This document shows positions 14,437 through 18,368 of a stretch of DNA of 18,368 bases, piece by piece. The DNA lies in NCBI GenBank assembly GCA_014377915.1, contig JACMOT010000298.1, positions 1-18,368 of the forward strand, given 5' to 3'. The notes below the pieces were generated by a model, which was not told the DNA's origin, made no database searches, and worked only from the letters and a program-made list of their open reading frames with translations. The DNA is from Tardiphaga sp. (GTDB taxonomy: Bacteria; Pseudomonadota; Alphaproteobacteria; Rhizobiales; Xanthobacteraceae). The translations under genes were made by a program, and so were the position numbers. The number at the start of each line of letters is the position of its first letter. The stretch's first letter is position 1.

Positions 14437-16737
14437 ATGACCAGCGCAGACATGACGGCCCAAACCTTCGAACCGTTGTCGGCTGAACCGCGGAAGTCGC
14501 GGCTGCGCAGGCTGTTTGCGCCGCTGGCCGTCGGCCTGGCGCTGATCTCGGCCTTTCTGACTTTCGTCGTGTTGACCGGGCTGACGCCGATCTCGCCGAC
14601 CCATGATGTGGTCGTGACATTCCTGCTGATCAACACGGCGACCGTATTCCTTCTGGTCCTGATTATCTCCCGGGAAGTCTGGAAAGTCGTTCAGGCACGC
14701 CGCCGCGGCCGCGCCGCGGCCCGGCTACACGTCCAGATCGTCAGCCTGTTCTCGGTGATCGCGGTGCTGCCGGCGGTGCTGGTATCGATCGTGGCCAATG
14801 TGACGCTCGATCGCGGCCTCGACCGGTTGTTTTCCGGCCCGACCCGCGAAGTGATCCAGAATTCGCTGATCGTCGCCAACGCCTATCTGCACGAACATGC
14901 CCAGCTGATTCGCGGCGACATCCTGGGGATGGCCAATGACATCTCCCATGCGCGGCCGTTATTCGACCAGGACCGCGGCACATTTCTCAGCCTGCTGACG
15001 GCCAGTGCCGCCTCGCGCAACCTGCCGGGCGCGATGATCATCGACAAGGACAGCAAGACGCTGGAATCTGCGACTGGCATCCGTCAGGACTTCACCACGC
15101 CCGCTCCGGACTTCCTGAAGAACGTCAACGACAGTGAGCCGCAGATCGCGGTCTTCATCGAAGCCAATTACGTGGCCGCCGTGATCCGGCTGCGCGCGTT
15201 CGACGACACCTTTCTCTATGTGGCTCGTCTGCTCGATCCGCGCGTCGTCGCGCAATTGCGGCAGACCCAGGCCAGCGTCGCCGAATATGCCGAGCTGGAA
15301 TCGCGGCGGCTCGGCATCCAGGTCGCCTTCGCGCTGATGTTCACCGTGATCGCGCTCACCGTCCTGATGTCCTCGGTGCTGATCGGACTGAACTTCGCCA
15401 ACTGGCTGGTAACGCCGATCCGTCGCCTGATGGGCGCCGCCAATGCCGTCTCCACCGGCGATCTGCAGGTTCAGGTGCCGGTGATCCAGTCGGAGGGCGA
15501 TCTCGCCCATCTCGGCGAAACATTCAACAAGATGACGCAGGAATTGCGGACCCAGCGCGACGAGCTGGTCAGCGCCAGCGAGGTCATCGACAGCCGCCGC
15601 CGCTTCATCGAGGCGGTGCTGTCGTCAGCGAGCGCGGGCATCATCGGCGTCGATGGCGCGGGCTGCGTGGGCATCCTCAACCGCTCGGCCGAAAAGCTGA
15701 TCGGGCATTCCGAATCGGAGACGCTCGGCCATTCACTGTCCGAAATTGTTCCTGAACTCGACGAGATGATGCAGAACGCCCGCGACGGCAAACAGCGGCT
15801 GGTGCAGGGCCAGATCACCATCACCCGCGATGGCCAGGATCGCGTACTATCGGTCCGCGTCAGTGCCGAGCAGACCAGCCAGTCCCGCGATAGCTACATC
15901 ATCACGCTCGATGACATCACCGAGCTGGTATCGGCGCAGCGCACCTCGGCCTGGGCCGACGTGGCCCGCCGGATCGCTCACGAGATCAAGAATCCTCTGA
16001 CCCCGATCCAGCTATCGGCCGAACGAATCAAGCGCAAATTCGGCAAGGTGATCATCGAGGACAAGGCGATCTTCGAACAATGCACCGATACCATCGTGCG
16101 GCAGGTTGATGATATCCGTCGCATGGTCGATGAGTTTTCGCGATTTGCGCGGATGCCGAAGCCGGTGATCGAGGGTGAGGATGTCGCCGATACCGTGCGT
16201 CAGGTGGTGTTTCTGATGCGCGTGGGTCATCCCGACGTCGATATCGAGGCGACGATCAAGGATGAACCGATGCGGGCGCGGTTCGATCGCCGCCTGATCT
16301 CGCAGGCGCTCACCAACATTATCAAGAACGCTACCGAGGCCATCGAGGCGGTGCCGGCCGAAACCCTTGGCAAGGGCCACATCGAGGTGGTCGCGTTCCG
16401 TGAAAACGAGGACATCGTGATCGACGTGATCGATAACGGCATCGGTCTGCCGGCGGTGAGCCGCTCGCGGTTGCTGGAACCCTATGTCACGACGCGCGAG
16501 AAGGGCACCGGGCTAGGCTTGGCGATTGTCGGCCGCGTTCTGGAAGATCACGGCGGTCGCATCGAACTCAACGACGCTTCAAACATCCGGCCCGGCGCCC
16601 GCGGCGCCTGGATGCGGCTGAGGTTTGCGATTTCCGGACAAAAGCCGGACGCGGAAAACGTTGAACCTAAAACGGCCAAGAACAACGATAAGAAGATACT
16701 ACCAATACCCGACGCCGTCGCCGTTAACGGCAGCTGA
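14437..16737 (+). CDS. ntrY: Membrane sensor histidine kinase NtrY
   Basis: Inner-membrane histidine kinase of the NtrY/NtrX system, which in alphaproteobacteria responds to nitrogen and, in some species, redox or oxygen conditions. 766 residues. Three hydrophobic segments near the N-terminus (about 28-49, 58-79 and 98-120), an extracytoplasmic sensing region (about 121-290), and a fourth segment (about 292-318; VAFALMFTVIALTVLM). Then a HAMP linker (to about 375), a PAS domain (about 385-490; SASAGIIGVDGAGCVGILN), the H-box [19 protein letters not shown] with His515, and an ATPase domain with NIIKNATEAIEA, DNGIGLP, EPYVTTREKGTGLGLAIV and DHGGRIEL. Starts at ATG 14437 or ATG 14452 are both possible and neither has a clear ribosome-binding site. 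It is separated from ntrC by inverted repeats, so probably transcribed separately; ntrX begins 18 bases after its TGA. Confidence 0.95.
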   Translation: MTSADMTAQTFEPLSAEPRKSRLRRLFAPLAVGLALISAFLTFVVLTGLTPISPTHDVVVTFLLINTATVFLLVLIISREVWKVVQARRRGRAAARLHVQIVSLFSVIAVLPAVLVSIVANVTLDRGLDRLFSGPTREVIQNSLIVANAYLHEHAQLIRGDILGMANDISHARPLFDQDRGTFLSLLTASAASRNLPGAMIIDKDSKTLESATGIRQDFTTPAPDFLKNVNDSEPQIAVFIEANYVAAVIRLRAFDDTFLYVARLLDPRVVAQLRQTQASVAEYAELESRRLGIQVAFALMFTVIALTVLMSSVLIGLNFANWLVTPIRRLMGAANAVSTGDLQVQVPVIQSEGDLAHLGETFNKMTQELRTQRDELVSASEVIDSRRRFIEAVLSSASAGIIGVDGAGCVGILNRSAEKLIGHSESETLGHSLSEIVPELDEMMQNARDGKQRLVQGQITITRDGQDRVLSVRVSAEQTSQSRDSYIITLDDITELVSAQRTSAWADVARRIAHEIKNPLTPIQLSAERIKRKFGKVIIEDKAIFEQCTDTIVRQVDDIRRMVDEFSRFARMPKPVIEGEDVADTVRQVVFLMRVGHPDVDIEATIKDEPMRARFDRRLISQALTNIIKNATEAIEAVPAETLGKGHIEVVAFRENEDIVIDVIDNGIGLPAVSRSRLLEPYVTTREKGTGLGLAIVGRVLEDHGGRIELNDASNIRPGARGAWMRLRFAISGQKPDAENVEPKTAKNNDKKILPIPDAVAVNGS

Positions 16738-16755
16738 AAAGACAGAGCACGATTT

Positions 16756-18126
16756 ATGGCTAATGATATTTTGATCGTTGACGACGAAGCCGATATCCGG
16801 GACCTGGTTGCAGGTATTCTGGATGACGAAGGTTTTACGACCCGCACCGCGCGGGACAGCGACTCCGCCTTGCAGGAGATATCGAACCGTCGTCCCAACA
16901 TGGTGTTCCTCGACATCTGGCTGCAGGGCAGCAAGCTCGACGGCCTGCAGCTATTGGAGCAGGTCAAGCGCGACCACCCCGAACTGCCGGTCGTGATGAT
17001 TTCCGGCCACGGCAATATCGAAACCGCGGTCGCCGCCATCAAGCGCGGCGCCTACGACTTCATCGAGAAGCCGTTCAAGGCTGACCGACTGATCCTGGTG
17101 GCGACACGTGCGCTTGAAACCTGGCGGCTGAAGCGCGAGGTCAAGGAACTGAAGCAGATGGCGCCGGTCGCCAGTTCGCTGACCGGCCGGTCCGCGGCGA
17201 TGAACCAGCTGCGCCAGACCATCGACCGCGCCGCGAAGGCCAACAGCCGCATCCTGATCGTTGGACCGTCCGGGGCTGGCAAGGAGCTGGCCGCGCGTAC
17301 CTTGCATAATGCTTCACAGCGGTCGCAAGGCCCGTTCGTTGTCATCAACGCCGCGGCGATCACGCCGGAACGGATGGAAGTCGAATTGTTCGGCATCGAG
17401 ACATCGAATGGCGAGCAGGCCCGCAAGGCTGGTGCGCTGGAGGAAGCCCATGGCGGCACCTTGTTCATCGACGAGATCGGCGATCTGCCGCGCGATACCC
17501 AGAACAAGATCCTGCGCGTGCTGGTCGACCAGACTTTCATGCGGGCAGGTGGCACCACCAAGGTTCACGTCGATGTCCGCATCATTTCCTCGACCGCGCG
17601 AAACCTTGAGGAAGAGATCGCCGAAGGCCGTTTCCGGGAAGATCTCTATCATCGGCTCTCGGTTGTTCCGATTCGGGTGCCGCCACTGTCGGAGCACCGC
17701 GAAGACATCCCGGAGCTGATCGAGTATTTCATGGAGCAAATCTCGGTTGCCACCGGCCTACCGAAGCGGCAGATCGGCCAGGACGCCATGGCGGTGCTGC
17801 AGTCCCATGTCTGGCCCGGCAATATCCGCCAGCTCCGCAACAACGTGGAGCGCGTCATGATTCTCGCCGGCGGCGGGCCGGAGGTGATCATCTCGGCCGA
17901 CATGCTGCCGCAGGATGTCGGTTCGATGGTGCCGTCGATGCCGACCAGCAATAATGGCGAGCACATCATGGGGCTGCCGCTGCGCGAGGCGCGTGAAGTG
18001 TTCGAACGCGATTATCTGATCGCCCAGATCAGCCGCTTTTCCGGCAACATCTCGCGCACCGCCGAATTCGTCGGCATGGAGCGATCCGCGCTACATCGCA
18101 AGCTCAAGGCGCTCGGCGTCGGGTAG
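16756..18126 (+). CDS. ntrX: Nitrogen/redox response regulator NtrX
   Basis: Partner response regulator of NtrY. 456 residues: receiver (about 1-120) with DDE at 9-11, phosphoacceptor D53 (VFLDIWLQGSK) and the KPF lysine; AAA+ domain (about 145-380) with Walker A GPSGAGK (170-176), Walker B GGTLFIDEIGDLP, the FREDLYHRLSVVPI arginine region and WPGNIRQLRNNVERV; and a Fis-type helix-turn-helix at the end (FSGNISRTAEFVGMERSALH). The position where NtrC carries GAFTGA instead reads ETSNGEQARKAG (215-226), so contact with sigma-54 is not expected, and NtrX probably regulates by another mode despite the shared architecture. Only a weak ribosome-binding site (AGAG) precedes the ATG. It is followed by a dispersed palindromic repeat, then the transaminase gene. 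Confidence 0.96.
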   Translation: MANDILIVDDEADIRDLVAGILDDEGFTTRTARDSDSALQEISNRRPNMVFLDIWLQGSKLDGLQLLEQVKRDHPELPVVMISGHGNIETAVAAIKRGAYDFIEKPFKADRLILVATRALETWRLKREVKELKQMAPVASSLTGRSAAMNQLRQTIDRAAKANSRILIVGPSGAGKELAARTLHNASQRSQGPFVVINAAAITPERMEVELFGIETSNGEQARKAGALEEAHGGTLFIDEIGDLPRDTQNKILRVLVDQTFMRAGGTTKVHVDVRIISSTARNLEEEIAEGRFREDLYHRLSVVPIRVPPLSEHREDIPELIEYFMEQISVATGLPKRQIGQDAMAVLQSHVWPGNIRQLRNNVERVMILAGGGPEVIISADMLPQDVGSMVPSMPTSNNGEHIMGLPLREAREVFERDYLIAQISRFSGNISRTAEFVGMERSALHRKLKALGVG

Positions 18127-18159
18127 ATTGTGTTATAAATTGATCGCCGGACCCCACAA

Positions 18160-18250
18160 CCGTAATTGCGAGGAGCTAAGCGACGCGGCAATCCAGGGAG
18201 CAACACACCCGGTCTGGGATGCTTCGTCGCTTCCCTCCTCGAATTTACGG
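18160..18250. repeat. Dispersed palindromic repeat, copy B (ntrX/transaminase gap)
   Basis: The left arm (18160-18196; CCGTAATTGCGAGGAGCTAA... to AATCCAG) and right arm (18214-18250; CTGGGATGCTTCGTCGC... to TTTACGG) are inverted copies agreeing at 29 of 37 positions around a 17-base centre. The left arm agrees with copy A near 6213 at 33 of 37. It belongs to the same high-copy intergenic family and could end or stabilise the ntrYX transcript. The rest of the 188-base gap holds a three-tract G run at 18249-18263. Confidence 0.75.
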
Positions 18251-18314
18251 GGATGGGGCGGGGCAATTCGCCAAAGTCGTCAATCAAGCTGACAAGCAAT
18301 CATCGGGAAGTACC

Positions 18315-18368
18315 ATGTCGCGCACCGCCTATGTAAACGGACATTATCAAAACCTGCGCGACGCCGCC
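18315..18368 (+). CDS. Probable D-amino-acid transaminase (3'-truncated by window edge)
   Basis: The first 18 codons of a gene that runs off the right edge: MSRTAYVNGHYQNLRDAA. This resembles the N-terminal strand of class IV PLP-dependent aminotransferases of the D-alanine transaminase type, which make D-glutamate or D-alanine for peptidoglycan; in related genomes I recall a D-amino-acid aminotransferase between ntrX and hfq. GGAAG at 18306-18310 lies 4 bases before the ATG. Only the N-terminal tip is visible and the PLP lysine is outside the window, so the assignment rests on this short match plus gene order. Confidence 0.55.
   Translation, partial: MSRTAYVNGHYQNLRDAA

Overview
The window is GC-rich chromosomal DNA from an alphaproteobacterium, most likely of the Bradyrhizobium/Rhodopseudomonas/Tardiphaga/Afipia group (Nitrobacteraceae, formerly Bradyrhizobiaceae). 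Three things suggest this: a gene order I recognise from that group (isoaspartate methyltransferase-like gene, tolC, popZ, valS, then lipA, coq10/ratA, cinA, ispDF, dusB, ntrB, ntrC, ntrY, ntrX, D-amino-acid transaminase); the protein sequences; and intergenic palindromes of the 'ATTGCGAGGAGCGAAGCGACG...CAATCCAG' type common in those genomes. No mobile-element gene, phage gene, CRISPR array, tRNA or rRNA was seen.

Layout. Positions 1-3143 (+): the 3' end of a protein-L-isoaspartate O-methyltransferase family gene, a TolC-type outer-membrane channel ending in a good hairpin terminator, and PopZ (DUF2497), the cell-pole organiser. Positions 3292-6165 (+): valyl-tRNA synthetase. Positions 6312-6914 (-): a 3-methyladenine DNA glycosylase, convergent with valS and divergent from the next pair. 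Positions 7015-8445 (+): lipoyl synthase and a Coq10/RatA START-domain protein. Positions 8442-10248 (-): bifunctional IspDF followed by a stand-alone CinA C-terminal (PncC-like) protein; cinA and coq10 overlap tail to tail by 4 bases. Positions 10477-14135 (+): dusB(nifR3)-ntrB-ntrC, with dusB and ntrB coupled by an ATGA overlap. Positions 14437-18126 (+): ntrY-ntrX, a second, membrane-bound nitrogen/redox two-component pair. Positions 18315-18368 (+): the first 18 codons of a probable D-amino-acid transaminase.

How the genes work together. The right half is a nitrogen-regulation block. NtrB/NtrC is the cytosolic pair with a canonical sigma-54 activator (GAFTGA present). NtrY/NtrX is a paralogous pair whose kinase is membrane-bound and whose regulator lacks the GAFTGA loop. 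A gap of about 300 bases holding two inverted repeats separates the pairs, so they are probably separate transcription units. The left and middle parts hold core functions: efflux/secretion, cell polarity, translation, DNA repair, lipoate and isoprenoid synthesis, and ubiquinone-related lipid handling.

I found no convincing new multi-gene system. The observations most worth checking are non-coding: nested dyads between tolC and popZ, two copies of a dispersed palindromic repeat 12 kb apart, a long inverted repeat between ntrC and ntrY, and a candidate dusB-ntrBC promoter with a dyad over its -10. At protein level they are the missing GAFTGA in NtrX, the basic tail of CinA and a possible two-residue insertion beside the DusB catalytic cysteine.
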